The translations under genes were made by a program, and so were the position numbers. The notes beneath the pieces were generated by a model, which was given only the letters and a program-made list of their open reading frames with translations, made no database searches and was not told the origin of the DNA. 64,000 nt of DNA from positions 1 to 64,000 of the forward strand of contig NZ_JAMZNK010000008.1 in assembly GCF_027980145.1 (NCBI RefSeq), in the 5' to 3' direction. Positions 18,078-27,661 of this stretch are shown here, in pieces (the stretch's first letter is position 1; every line of letters starts with the position of its first letter). The DNA is from Flavobacterium azizsancarii. Lineage in GTDB: Bacteria; Bacteroidota; Bacteroidia; Flavobacteriales; Flavobacteriaceae.

Positions 18078-19060
18078 ACAATATTATTTAAATCGCTTGC
18101 AAAAGCAATTTTGTTAGGATTTTCTTTGAGATAAAAAATTTCTATTTGTGATTGTTTAGTAAGATCTAACTCAAGAAGTCCCACCACTTTTTTTAAACTA
18201 ATTTTATGAACCTGATGTTTATTATCGACATATTCAAGATTAAAACGAATCATAGGCTGTTCATTTATATAAGTTCCGGTCTGGCTTGCGTTAAGCAGTT
18301 TTGCCCAGGTTTTAACTCCTTTAAATTTTATCAACATCGAATCGTAATTTACACCAGTAAATTTTCCTAAAATAAATTTTAAAAAATAGCGATAAAATAA
18401 AAGCACGATCGGACAAATAATTAATGGATGACCAAAACTCATAAAACGCCATCCTGCACCATAACTTTCTAATTGATACGAATAAAAATAGTATCCAATT
18501 AAACCAATGAGAAGAACAAGCCAGGCAACTATTCTAAAAAAAAGACTTCCTATATTTATATTCGCTTGTGCAACAGCAATAACAAAATACGGAGGCTTTT
18601 TCATATTCCTGTCAAGCATTAAACTTATTTTCTTTCCAGCCTCGAAACGACGTTCATGAGGTTTACTATCCGTAATAATAGTTTTATGAGTAATTTCGGC
18701 ATCAGCAAGATTTCTAAACAACAACTCAAGTTCATAGGAATTAAATTTTGCTGTTGGTTTTGAAATTTTTACAGCACTTAAAATTTTTGCTTCTCTCGAT
18801 ATTCCTTTGCTTTTTATTCTTTCTAAATTTCTCTTGGTTATAAAAATCCCTAAAATCCATTTTCTAAAATAACCAATTAAGACAATTAACCAAAGAATAA
18901 CGGACACCAAAACAAAACTTAATGCCAGCCAGGGATTTTTATCTTTTAGCGTATTTACATCAAATTCACTATTGACAGCATAATAGATTATCATAGGAAA
19001 AGGAATTGCAAAAAAGAACATATAGAGCGCCCAGAAAATAATGATAAGATTTTTTTTCAT
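18074..19060 (-). CDS. Hypothetical multi-pass membrane protein
   Basis: A 328-residue protein with two N-terminal hydrophobic helices (about 5-28 and 45-65), a soluble segment, then two further helices around residues 175-230 and a soluble C-terminus. The two soluble parts look alike (AKILSAVKISKPTAKFNSYELELLF and AKLLNASQTGTYINEQPMIRFNLEY), as in DUF3592-type proteins, but this is only a resemblance. It is first in a two-gene unit with the lipoprotein at 17373. Confidence 0.7.
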   Translation of the reverse strand: MKKNLIIIFWALYMFFFAIPFPMIIYYAVNSEFDVNTLKDKNPWLALSFVLVSVILWLIVLIGYFRKWILGIFITKRNLERIKSKGISREAKILSAVKISKPTAKFNSYELELLFRNLADAEITHKTIITDSKPHERRFEAGKKISLMLDRNMKKPPYFVIAVAQANINIGSLFFRIVAWLVLLIGLIGYYFYSYQLESYGAGWRFMSFGHPLIICPIVLLFYRYFLKFILGKFTGVNYDSMLIKFKGVKTWAKLLNASQTGTYINEQPMIRFNLEYVDNKHQVHKISLKKVVGLLELDLTKQSQIEIFYLKENPNKIAFASDLNNIV

Positions 19061-19430
19061 TCCTTTTTAATAATTTGGGGATTACTAATCAAAACATTTC
19101 ATTACGGTAACATGCCCGTACTTTTTATTTGCAGCAAGCTATCATAAAAACCCTTACACAATTACTACACAGACACATACATACCAAATTTACATAAAAA
19201 TATTATTTTAGAAAACAACCAGAATAAAAATTCATTCCTTAAAATTCATAAATCCTATCAATCATTTGTTCTCATTAAAGAAAAAAACACATTTTTGACC
19301 TGCCTCTATTATCCAGAAAATTTATTCTTAAAACAATAACATTATGCAGTATTTTTACATCATACAAACTCTTTTCAAACAAGCTTATTCCTGAAATAAT
19401 AAGAGTAATTATTTTCCGTTTGATACTAGA
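19061..19430. other. Intergenic region between divergent genes
   Basis: A 370-bp gap. Apart from the minus-strand promoter at 19185-19218, no gene or repeat was recognised. Confidence 0.4.
19185..19218 (-). promoter_or_regulatory. Promoter of the membrane protein/lipoprotein operon
   Basis: On the minus strand TTG (19216-19218), 23 nt, then TAAATTTG (19185-19192) fit the Bacteroidota consensus TTG-N17-23-TAnnTTTG. It lies 125 bp before the start codon at 19060. Confidence 0.55.
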
Positions 19431-20372
19431 ATGAGATCCTATTTTTTCCTTTTCCTTATTTTTCTCCTTCCCTATTTTTGCAAAGCGCAAATTGATACGA
19501 CCTATATTAAACCTTTTCAGGATGAACTTTCAATAAGAACCTATCTTTCAATGAAATTCATTTCGATGGAACAGGAAGCAGATGGAGAAATTAAGAAATT
19601 CATGCCTAACACGCCAATGAATTTAGGCTTTGGAGTTTCTGTAAATAATACCATAATTAATCTGAGTTACGGATATGGCTTGAATTTTATGAAGGAAAAA
19701 GAGAAGGGAAAGACAAAAGCATTAGATTTCCAGATTCATAATTACGGACGAAAGTTCATAATTGATCTTTTTGTTCAAAAGTATCAGGGATTTTATACTG
19801 CGGATGAAAACGATAAAAACATAAAATTATATCCGGATTTAAACATTCAGCAATATGGTGCATTTGGTCAATATGTTTTTAATAACAAAAAATTCTCCTA
19901 TAAAGCTGCTTTTAATCAGAACGAAAGGCAATTGAAATCGGCAGGAAGTTTTTTACTTGGTGGCGGAGTTTATTTTACAAAAATAGGATCTGATAGTTCT
20001 TTTGTTCATAAAACGAGGAATTCGTTGCGTAACTTTCAGTTTGGAGTAAGCGGAGGTTACGCCTACACCTGGGCCATTAACAAACGTTGGTTCGCTAGCG
20101 GATCAGCCACAGTGGGCGCAAATTTTGGTACTGAACGAATAAATGATTTCGGTAAACAAAAGATAGAAATATATCCTACTTTTTTTCCAAGAGTCGCAAC
20201 AGGATACAATAAAGAAAAGTGGTCACTAGGATTATCATACGTTAATAACCTGATCTTTTCTTCGTTTTCAGAAAGCAACAATAGCAATATCGGTTTATCC
20301 TCCGGTAATTTTCAAATCGCTTATATATGGAGGTTTGATTCTAATCCATTCTGGAATAAGAAACCAAAATAA
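19431..20372 (+). CDS. DUF4421 family outer-membrane-like protein
   Basis: A 313-residue protein with a signal peptide (about 1-20, ending FCKAQ). The start of the mature part (DTTYIKPFQDELSIRTYLS) and repeated aromatic beta-strands (FGFGVSVNNT-like, GGYAYTWAINKRWF, LGLSYVNN) fit DUF4421, a Bacteroidota family predicted to form an outer-membrane beta-barrel. Role unknown. It is a single gene, convergent with the serine hydrolase that follows. Confidence 0.8.
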   Translation: MRSYFFLFLIFLLPYFCKAQIDTTYIKPFQDELSIRTYLSMKFISMEQEADGEIKKFMPNTPMNLGFGVSVNNTIINLSYGYGLNFMKEKEKGKTKALDFQIHNYGRKFIIDLFVQKYQGFYTADENDKNIKLYPDLNIQQYGAFGQYVFNNKKFSYKAAFNQNERQLKSAGSFLLGGGVYFTKIGSDSSFVHKTRNSLRNFQFGVSGGYAYTWAINKRWFASGSATVGANFGTERINDFGKQKIEIYPTFFPRVATGYNKEKWSLGLSYVNNLIFSSFSESNNSNIGLSSGNFQIAYIWRFDSNPFWNKKPK

Positions 20373-20451
20373 GACAAACACACTTAATGTCCATCAGAGG
20401 AAAATAAGAAATTAAATCATTTTATTTTATAAGCGATTAGCCATTTCATTT

Positions 20452-21777
20452 TTATTTACTGGTCATCAGGAATTTTGCAACAGCATCATAAGCTGGCAAA
20501 GAATACGGATCATTTGCACCATTTGCCGCTATCGGATTAGATGCAAAACGCACAATAACCATATCTGCTTTTGGATCTATGTAAATAACTTGTCCGTGAA
20601 CTCCACGCGCGCAAAACGCTCCGTGATCATTATTGGTAATCCACCACATATCTCTGTAACTCCAACCTTTCAAAAGAGTATAACCGGCTTTTGCAAATGC
20701 TTCTTTACTTCCGCCTTTTCTTATATCATCAATGGCTGATTTAGGAATAATTTGCTCCTTGCCTGCTTTACCATTATTTAAAACTAACTGACCAAAGCGT
20801 GCCATATCTCTTAAACCAAAATTAAGTCCGCCACCGGCAAAAGGTGTCCCAATAGCATCTACAGAATAATAACCATCTTGCTCCATTCCTAATTTTTTCC
20901 AGATTTTTTCAGACAAAACCTCCGCGATTGTTTTTCCGGTAACTCTGGCGATTATCCATCCCAAAACATCTGAATTAACCGTTTTATAACCAAAACTCTC
21001 ACCATGAACTCCAATTTTCTTTACTGTAGGAAGATATTCGTAATATGTTTTTGGTCCGTCATAATCTTTAGGTTTTGGCAAAGGATTACCAGCAGCCGAA
21101 AATTTCCATATTTCGGCATTTGGATCTGCATAGTCCTCACTAAATTGTAAAGCTGTCGTCATATCCATCACTTGCCTTACTGTAGCATCGCCAAAAGCTG
21201 AATTTTTAAGTTCCGGGATATAATGCGAAACGTTTTTTGTAGTATCTATCAAACCTTCTTTGGCTAACATAATACCAAGTGTTCCGGTAAAAGATTTTGT
21301 AACTGACATTGCAGCATGCTGTCCGTCAACTTTTAATACTCCAAAATATTTTTCATAAACAATCTTTCCATGATGCATAACGATCACGCCATCAGCGTAG
21401 ACTTTCTGCAGTGATTCTTGCCAGGTAATTGCTTTAGTTTCCCCAAGCGGAACAAAGGTAACTTTATCAATATCGTTCTTACTATTTGTCACGAGTGGGT
21501 ATGAAGTTCCCAATCCTCGAGAAACATTTATAGTTGGCATGAATTGACGCATATGTGCAACACTCCATCTAAGAGCGGGAAACTGAAAAAAACTGCCATC
21601 ATCAAAACGGGGAATACGATTGACTGGCGGGGGCGAACCAATCATCCACCCCATCTTTACAGGATCACTTTGTTCTGCATCTAAATACTTTGTTTTTTCC
21701 TGGGCACTGGAAGTAATGCTGAACAGAAAAACTAAACCGAAAAATAATAATTGCGAATAACAATAAACTTGTTTCAT
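20452..21777 (-). CDS. Secreted serine hydrolase, class C beta-lactamase-like
   Basis: A 441-residue protein with a signal peptide (cleavage near residue 25, ITSSAQ). SxxK is SVTK at 158-161 and the Tyr motif is in YKTVNSDVLGWI; HGQVIYIDPKADMVIV holds the last active-site region. This resembles 6-aminohexanoate-dimer hydrolase/EstB-type enzymes as much as AmpC. It is not closely related to the enzyme at 15077. Confidence 0.88.
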   Translation of the reverse strand: MKQVYCYSQLLFFGLVFLFSITSSAQEKTKYLDAEQSDPVKMGWMIGSPPPVNRIPRFDDGSFFQFPALRWSVAHMRQFMPTINVSRGLGTSYPLVTNSKNDIDKVTFVPLGETKAITWQESLQKVYADGVIVMHHGKIVYEKYFGVLKVDGQHAAMSVTKSFTGTLGIMLAKEGLIDTTKNVSHYIPELKNSAFGDATVRQVMDMTTALQFSEDYADPNAEIWKFSAAGNPLPKPKDYDGPKTYYEYLPTVKKIGVHGESFGYKTVNSDVLGWIIARVTGKTIAEVLSEKIWKKLGMEQDGYYSVDAIGTPFAGGGLNFGLRDMARFGQLVLNNGKAGKEQIIPKSAIDDIRKGGSKEAFAKAGYTLLKGWSYRDMWWITNNDHGAFCARGVHGQVIYIDPKADMVIVRFASNPIAANGANDPYSLPAYDAVAKFLMTSK

Positions 21778-22042
21778 ATTATCTTAATTTATATTTAATG
21801 AGTAATAGAAATCGATTTGGGAGGAAATTATTCTTTTTTTTAACAGAAAAACAGTGCTAAAAAACATAAGAATTTAGCTAAGTTAAGAAATTATTTAGGA
21901 ATATCTTCTTAATATTAAAAATATAGTCTGCAGAAATAAATAAAAAACAATAGTTATTTCGCAAAAGAACTTCTCTTACAAAAAAAGTTTACTAAATTCG
22001 TTTTAGAATTATTAACCTACTAACCTAATCCCAAATTGGTTT

Positions 22043-22543
22043 ATGAAACATTTATTACTACTATCGTTTATTATGATTACTTGCTCTACATGGGCACAAT
22101 CTGCAACCGGCTATTTTGACAAGGCCATCAAAAAAGCGGAAGCCGGCAATACAAAAGGCGCAATTGCTGATTATACAAAAGCCATTAGCATGAATTCTAA
22201 ATTTGTGGAAGCTTACCAAAATCGCGGCGTTGCAAAACTAAAACTGAATGACTTAAAAGGTGCTCAGGCTGATTTTAGCAAAACAATCGAGTTAGATACC
22301 ATGAACGCGGATGCCTTTACCGGAAGAGCGAATGTAAACTACAAATTAAACAACTTTAAAGAAACTGTTGATGATTGCACATCGTCTATTGCTTTAAATC
22401 CAAAAGATTATATTGCTTATAACTTACGAGCCTTAGCATATAATAAACTAGGCGACAAGAAAAACACTTGTAAGGATTTCTCTAAAGCAATCGAATTAGG
22501 AAGTCAAAGCGCTATTAAAAACAAAGCAACTTTTTGTAAATAG
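22043..22543 (+). CDS. Secreted TPR-repeat protein
   Basis: A 166-residue protein with signal peptide (about 1-18, ending STWAQ) and four TPR units (for example AIADYTKAISMNSKFVEAYQNRGVAKLKL and AQADFSKTIELDTMNADAFTGRANV). It probably scaffolds protein contacts in the periplasm. A terminator follows. Confidence 0.88.
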   Translation: MKHLLLLSFIMITCSTWAQSATGYFDKAIKKAEAGNTKGAIADYTKAISMNSKFVEAYQNRGVAKLKLNDLKGAQADFSKTIELDTMNADAFTGRANVNYKLNNFKETVDDCTSSIALNPKDYIAYNLRALAYNKLGDKKNTCKDFSKAIELGSQSAIKNKATFCK

Positions 22544-22564
22544 ACAAGATTAAAGTTATCGAAT

Positions 22565-22607
22565 AAAAAAGCAATCTATAAATTCAACATTTACAGATTG
22601 CTTTTTT
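22565..22607 (+). terminator. Terminator after the TPR gene
   Basis: A 13-bp perfect stem (aaaaaagcaatct and complement), 17-nt loop and a T run, about 20 bp after the stop. Confidence 0.8.
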
Positions 22608-22676
22608 ATTTAGAAATACTGATCTGATTTCATCCATAACTTATTCTTACATTTGCTGTTCAAAGCAACAACTTTA

Positions 22677-23636
22677 ATGGCACTTTTAAAAAAGATAAAT
22701 CACAAGGCACAAACTGACAAAAATTCCGGTTTTAGCGCTAATGCAAATAGTTATGGCGGAAGATTTGTAAACAAGGACGGAACTCCCAATATAGAAAAAA
22801 GAGGCATGCATTTGTTCCGCCGAATTAGCTGGTACCATACCATGATCGACATGCCCAATTGGAAATTCATGTCTATTTTGTTTGCTTTTTATATTGCAAT
22901 GAATTTTATATTTGCAGTCGTTTACTACGCTATCGGAATTGAACATCTGGACGGGATTGAACAATCTCAAAGTGTATTGACTCAATTTGGTCAGGCTTAC
23001 TTTTTCAGTGCTCAAACTTTTACAACGGTTGGTTACGGACATATTAGTCCAACGGGATTTTTGACAAGTGCCTTATCCGCTGCCGAAGCTTTAATTGGTT
23101 TATTAAGTTTTGCCATTGCAACAGGTTTATTTTTTGGAAGATTCAGTAAACCAGTAGCTTATTTAAAATTCGCAGACAATGCATTGATTTCACCCTATGG
23201 AGAAAACAAAGGACTTATGATACGTCTGGTACCTTTTAAAAATACCAATTTTACAGATGCAACAGCAAAAATCACACTAGGACTGAGTTTAGAAGAAAAT
23301 GGAGTACAAACCAATAAATTTTACAGCTTAAAACTTGAATTAGACCACATAAATGCCCTTTCATTAAGCTGGACTTTGGTGCATCCAATTACAGAAGATA
23401 GTCCATTATTTAATTTTTCTGCAGAAGACTTTAAAAAAGCTCAGGGCGAAATACTAGTTTTCATCACCACTTTTGACAATATGTTCAGCAATACTGTCGC
23501 AGCCAGAACCTCTTATACTTTTAATGAAATTGTTTACGGAGCAAAATTTGAAACAATGTATAACCGAAGTAAAGACAACTCTAAAACCGTCCTGCATTTA
23601 GACAAACTAAACCATTACGAATCAGTAAACCTCTAG
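22677..23636 (+). CDS. Inward-rectifier (Kir-type) potassium channel
   Basis: The ATG at 22677 (MALLKKINHK) is preferred over a TTG eight codons earlier; the protein then has 319 residues. It has the bacterial Kir layout: a cytoplasmic N-terminus, an outer helix, the pore with the K+ selectivity filter TTVGYGHISP, an inner helix (LIGLLSFAIATGLFFGRFS) and a ~170-residue C-terminal immunoglobulin-like domain starting RFSKPVAYLKFADNALISP. It is upstream of, and on the same strand as, the light/pigment genes; no functional link is evident. Confidence 0.93.
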   Translation: MALLKKINHKAQTDKNSGFSANANSYGGRFVNKDGTPNIEKRGMHLFRRISWYHTMIDMPNWKFMSILFAFYIAMNFIFAVVYYAIGIEHLDGIEQSQSVLTQFGQAYFFSAQTFTTVGYGHISPTGFLTSALSAAEALIGLLSFAIATGLFFGRFSKPVAYLKFADNALISPYGENKGLMIRLVPFKNTNFTDATAKITLGLSLEENGVQTNKFYSLKLELDHINALSLSWTLVHPITEDSPLFNFSAEDFKKAQGEILVFITTFDNMFSNTVAARTSYTFNEIVYGAKFETMYNRSKDNSKTVLHLDKLNHYESVNL

Positions 23637-23684
23637 TAATCTATCATTTTGACTAAGTTATAAAGGTATTTTCATATTTTATTC

Positions 23685-23692
23685 TATTTTTG
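23685..23692 (+). promoter_or_regulatory. -7 box of the MerR/B12 regulator gene
   Basis: TATTTTTG fits TAnnTTTG and lies 18 bp before the ATG at 23711. The alternative TTG start at 23690 would fall inside this box, which supports the ATG. No TTG with correct spacing is seen upstream. Confidence 0.5.
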
Positions 23693-23710
23693 TTCACCAA
23701 ATGGCCAGAA

Positions 23711-24610
23711 ATGATAAACAATATTAAGACTGTTTTCAGCATAAAAGATCTCGAAAACTTATCCGGAATAAAAGCACATACCATTCGTATCTGGGAAAAA
23801 AGATACAACATCTTAGAGCCAATGCGAACTGACACGAATATCAGGCTTTATAATTTACAAAATCTCCAGAAGCTTTTAAACATTACGCTATTACACGAAT
23901 ACGGTTATAAGATTTCTAAAATTGCAACTTATCCTGAAGAAAAAATTCCGGAATTAGTTCGTGAAATTATTTCGACGAAAAATTCTCAGAATTACGCCAT
24001 AACTTCTTTCAAAATGGCCATGATGAATTTTGATCAGGAAATATTCTTCAATACTTTTGATTGGCTAATTTCCGAAAAGTCATTTAAAGAAATTTTCAAA
24101 GATCACTTTCTTCCTTTACTAAAAGAATTGGGACTATTATGGCAATCAGAAACCATAACTCCTGCAAATGAACATTTCATGAGTCATTTGATCAAACAAA
24201 AAATATTAATTTACACGGAAAGCCTTCAAATATTAAAGCCAAGTAAAACCGATAGAATTTTTGTACTCTCATTGCCCTTAAATGAAATTCATCAAATAGG
24301 ATTGTTATACCTGCAATATGAAATTTTATCTAAAGGCTATAAAACCATTTATCTTGGCGAAAGTATGCCAATAGAAAACCTTGAAGATCTCACCAGACAT
24401 TTTGAAAATATTACGTTTGTATCTTTTATGACAATTCAGCCAGATCGCAATGTCATCAATCAATATGTAAAATCGATGGGCCAAAAATTACTACTAAACA
24501 ATAACGAAATTTGGCTTATGGGAAATATGACAGAGCATATCGATCAGAAAATGCTATCAGACAAAATACGCGTTTTTGACTCTATGGAAGAAACTATTAG
24601 TATGCTATAA
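23711..24610 (+). CDS. MerR family regulator with B12-binding domain (CarH/LitR-type photoreceptor)
   Basis: The chosen start gives 299 residues. Residues ~5-70 are a MerR-type winged helix (FSIKDLENLSGIKAHTIRIWEKRY). The C-terminal part keeps the signatures of adenosylcobalamin photoreceptors: W144-x9-E154-H155 (WQSETITPANEH) and ExHxxG at 192-197 (EIHQIG), whose His is the cobalt ligand. Known CarH/LitR proteins bind DNA as tetramers in the dark and let go when light breaks the Co-C bond. It sits 37 bp before crtI, with a palindromic site in between, so it probably represses the carotenoid and photolyase genes in the dark. Confidence 0.92.
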   Translation: MINNIKTVFSIKDLENLSGIKAHTIRIWEKRYNILEPMRTDTNIRLYNLQNLQKLLNITLLHEYGYKISKIATYPEEKIPELVREIISTKNSQNYAITSFKMAMMNFDQEIFFNTFDWLISEKSFKEIFKDHFLPLLKELGLLWQSETITPANEHFMSHLIKQKILIYTESLQILKPSKTDRIFVLSLPLNEIHQIGLLYLQYEILSKGYKTIYLGESMPIENLEDLTRHFENITFVSFMTIQPDRNVINQYVKSMGQKLLLNNNEIWLMGNMTEHIDQKMLSDKIRVFDSMEETISML

Positions 24611-24648
24611 AGTTTTTGTTTAAAGTTTTTGTATATTTGTTAAACAAA
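24609..24648 (+). promoter_or_regulatory. crtI promoter with palindromic operator
   Basis: The -7 box TATATTTG (24632-24639) is framed by a perfect 9-bp inverted repeat, TTTGTTTAA (24615-24623) and TTAAACAAA (24640-24648), with 16 bp between. A direct repeat aaagtttttgt (24609-24619 and 24622-24632) overlaps it. A repressor bound here would cover the promoter. The palindrome core recurs at 34348-34377. Confidence 0.7.
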
Positions 24649-26114
24649 TGAAAAAAACAATAGCAATAATAGGATCGGGCTTCTCTGCTTTAGCCGCTTC
24701 ATGTTACCTGGCGCAGCAAGGAAACAAGGTAACTATTTATGAAAAAAATGATACCATTGGCGGAAGAGCAAGACAATTCAAAAAAGAAGGTTTCACATTT
24801 GATATGGGACCAAGCTGGTATTGGATGCCTGACGTATTTGAGCGTTTTTTTCAGGATTTCAACAAAGTAACAACTGATTATTACGAACTTACAAAATTAA
24901 ATCCAGCATATCGGGTTTATTTTGGAGTCGACGATTTTATCAATATCTATGATAATCTCGAAGAAATAAAAGCCACTTTTGAATCTATTGAAAAAGGAAG
25001 TGGTCAAAAACTTGAAACTTTCATCAAACAAGCCAAAAGCAATTATGACATTGCAATTAAAGATTTGGTTTATCGTCCCGGAGTTTCTCCACTTGAATTA
25101 ATCACACTTGAAACCACTTTAAAACTCAACCAGTTTTTTAGTACCGTAAGTACTGATATACATAAGAAATTTAAAAACGAAAGACTAATTCAGATTCTTG
25201 AATTTCCCGTTTTATTCTTAGGTGCAAAACCAACTAAAACACCCTCTTTCTATAATTTTATGAATTATGCCGATTTTGGTTTAGGAACCTGGCATCCCAA
25301 AACAGGAATGTTTGATGTGGTTTGCGCAATCGAAAAACTGGCTCGAGAACTTGGAGTTACGATAGAAACGAATTCTCCCATCGAAAAAATAATAGTAGAA
25401 AACAATACTGCAAACGCAATTGTAATTAACGGACAAACAATCCATGCAGACATTATCTTAAGTGGAGCCGATTATCAGCATACCGAAACTTTACTGGATA
25501 ACGAACATCGCGCCTACTCTGAGAAATATTGGGAAAGCAGAGTTTTTGCTCCATCTTCGCTTTTATTCTTTGTTGGTTTTAATAAAAAGATAGAGAACAT
25601 CTCTCATCACGCACTGTTTTTCGATGTCGATTTTAATCAACACGCAGCAGATATTTACGACGAACCAAAATGGCCTGACGCACCTTTGTTTTATGCCAAT
25701 TTTCCATCAAAAACAGATTTGACTGCTGCTCCGGAAGGCATGGAAAGCGGATTTTTCCTTATCCCTCTAGCACCTGGAATAAATGATAGCGAAGCACTTA
25801 GAGAAGAATATTTCGAAAAAATCATTACTCGCTTTGAGCAATTAACAAAGCAGGAAATTAAAAATAATATTATCTTTAAAAGATCATTCTGCAAAAATGA
25901 CTTTGTAACAGATTATAATGCTTACAAAGGAAATGCTTACGGAATGGCCAATACTTTATTGCAAACGGCTTTTTTAAGACCGAAATTAAAAAGCAAAAAA
26001 GTGCACAATTTGTATTTCACAGGACAATTAACCGTTCCTGGCCCAGGTGTTCCGCCTGCTTTAATTTCAGGAAAACTAGTAGCTGAGTTAATTCAAAAAT
26101 CTTTTAGATCTTAA
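24648..26114 (+). CDS. crtI: Phytoene desaturase
   Basis: A 488-residue FAD enzyme. The dinucleotide fold starts at IAIIGSGFSALAAS (GxGxxA, residues 9-14) and continues with YEKNDTIGGRARQF; the CrtI C-terminal signature GPGVPPALISGKLVAE is intact. It would turn phytoene into lycopene. It is followed after 3 bp by crtB, so the two form an operon. Confidence 0.95.
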   Translation: MKKTIAIIGSGFSALAASCYLAQQGNKVTIYEKNDTIGGRARQFKKEGFTFDMGPSWYWMPDVFERFFQDFNKVTTDYYELTKLNPAYRVYFGVDDFINIYDNLEEIKATFESIEKGSGQKLETFIKQAKSNYDIAIKDLVYRPGVSPLELITLETTLKLNQFFSTVSTDIHKKFKNERLIQILEFPVLFLGAKPTKTPSFYNFMNYADFGLGTWHPKTGMFDVVCAIEKLARELGVTIETNSPIEKIIVENNTANAIVINGQTIHADIILSGADYQHTETLLDNEHRAYSEKYWESRVFAPSSLLFFVGFNKKIENISHHALFFDVDFNQHAADIYDEPKWPDAPLFYANFPSKTDLTAAPEGMESGFFLIPLAPGINDSEALREEYFEKIITRFEQLTKQEIKNNIIFKRSFCKNDFVTDYNAYKGNAYGMANTLLQTAFLRPKLKSKKVHNLYFTGQLTVPGPGVPPALISGKLVAELIQKSFRS

Positions 26115-26117
26115 AAA

Positions 26118-26957
26118 ATGAAATCACTATTCGACACCGTTTCTTTCAAATGTAGCAAGTTAGTCACACAAAACTACAGTACCTCATTTTCGCTGGCTGT
26201 AAAAATGCTTTCACCAAGCATTCGCGAAGCCATTTACAGCATTTACGGATTCGTTCGTTTTGCTGACGAAATCGTCGATTCTTTTCATGACTATGACAAA
26301 GAAGGTCTTATCAATGATTTCGAAAAAGAATATTACAAGTCCATGAAAATGGGAATTAGCTTAAACCCAATTCTCAACTCATTTCAACATACCGTAAAAG
26401 AATACAATATTACAGACGATCTGGTTCAGGCTTTTCTAAAAAGTATGAAACTGGACCTTATAAAATCAACTTACAGCTCACAAACTGAATATGAAGATTA
26501 TATATATGGTTCTGCCGATGTGGTGGGCTTAATGTGTTTGAAAGTTTTTGTAAAAGGAAACAATCAAAAATACGAACAGCTAAAAAACGAAGCGATGCGA
26601 TTAGGTTCAGCTTTTCAAAAAGTGAATTTCCTAAGAGATCTCAAAGATGATAATTTGGTTTTAAACCGAAACTATTTTCCTGGGGTCGATTTAAATTCTT
26701 TCGACGAAAATGCAAAAACTACTATTATCAATGAGATCGAAGAAGATTTCAGGATTGCTTATCAGGGAATAGTAAAACTACCTATCGAAGCACAATTTGG
26801 CGTTTATACTGCGTATGTGTATTATAAAAAATTGCTTAAAAAACTAAAAAACACACCGTATTATGAAATTGGGAATTCAAGAATCAGAGTTTCAAATTAC
26901 ACCAAAGCGGGACTTTTAGCGCAATCTTTTGTAACTTACAAGTTAAAATTAGTGTAG
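26118..26957 (+). CDS. crtB: Phytoene synthase
   Basis: A 279-residue squalene/phytoene synthase-family protein. The two Asp-rich substrate motifs are D50-EIV-D54 (RFADEIVDS) and D174-LKD-D178 (NFLRDLKDD). It would condense two geranylgeranyl diphosphates to phytoene. It is coupled to crtI with a 3-bp gap. Confidence 0.95.
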   Translation: MKSLFDTVSFKCSKLVTQNYSTSFSLAVKMLSPSIREAIYSIYGFVRFADEIVDSFHDYDKEGLINDFEKEYYKSMKMGISLNPILNSFQHTVKEYNITDDLVQAFLKSMKLDLIKSTYSSQTEYEDYIYGSADVVGLMCLKVFVKGNNQKYEQLKNEAMRLGSAFQKVNFLRDLKDDNLVLNRNYFPGVDLNSFDENAKTTIINEIEEDFRIAYQGIVKLPIEAQFGVYTAYVYYKKLLKKLKNTPYYEIGNSRIRVSNYTKAGLLAQSFVTYKLKLV

Positions 26958-26968
26958 GATCGATTTCT

Positions 26969-27106
26969 AGCACATAGAAATATAGAATTTCCCATTTGAA
27001 TAAAAGTCAAAATAAAATGACAAATCATTTTCACATAACTATGTGTATTTCAACAAGTGAAACGCCTCTTTTTTAAAGCTAACAAAAGCTATGTCTCTAT
27101 GAGTTT
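26969..27106. repeat. MITE-like intergenic repeat, copy A
   Basis: About 138 bp between crtB and crtZ. The ends are imperfect inverted repeats (cacatagaaatatagaattt and agctatgtctctatgagttt), and the middle includes gtgaaacgcctctttttt. It is a diverged duplicate of the element at 27662. It has no coding capacity. Confidence 0.7.
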
Positions 27107-27163
27107 AAATAAACTACATAATAAAAATCAAGAACTAATTTTCAACAATTCAAAACATAAAAA

Positions 27164-27604
27164 ATGATTTCTTTTTTAATCTTTTTAGGCGTTTTTCTTT
27201 TCATGGAATGTGTTACCTGGCTTACGCACAAGTACATCATGCACGGATTGATGTGGTATTTTCACGAAGATCACCACCAGCCCAAATACGAAGACACTTT
27301 TGAGCGCAACGACATTTTCTTTGTCATTTTTGCCATCCCGAGTATCGTTCTTTTTTATTTTGGCGTTCAGGCCGGATTCAATTATTTATTTTTCATCGCC
27401 TGCGGAGTCACCACTTATGGTGCTTGTTATTTTTTAATTCACGATGTTTTAATTCATCAGCGCTTTAAATGGTTCAAAAACACGAAAAACAAATACCTGA
27501 TTGGCCTTCGAAAAGCACATAAAATTCACCACAAACATCTGGGAAAAGAACACGGAGAATGTTTCGGGATGTTATTCGTTCCATTCAAATATTATAAAAT
27601 GTAA
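27164..27604 (+). CDS. crtZ: Beta-carotene hydroxylase
   Basis: A 146-residue membrane protein of the fatty acid hydroxylase superfamily. The His clusters of CrtZ are visible: HKYIMH, HEDHH, HDVLIH and HKIHHKH, ligands of a di-iron centre. It would hydroxylate beta-carotene to zeaxanthin. It is separated from crtB by a 200-bp region filled by a repeat, so it may have its own promoter. Confidence 0.92.
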   Translation: MISFLIFLGVFLFMECVTWLTHKYIMHGLMWYFHEDHHQPKYEDTFERNDIFFVIFAIPSIVLFYFGVQAGFNYLFFIACGVTTYGACYFLIHDVLIHQRFKWFKNTKNKYLIGLRKAHKIHHKHLGKEHGECFGMLFVPFKYYKM

Positions 27605-27661
27605 ACTGCTTCTGTTAAAAAAATAATAACCCGTTGGGTGAAATGTCTAAATGTTCTAATT

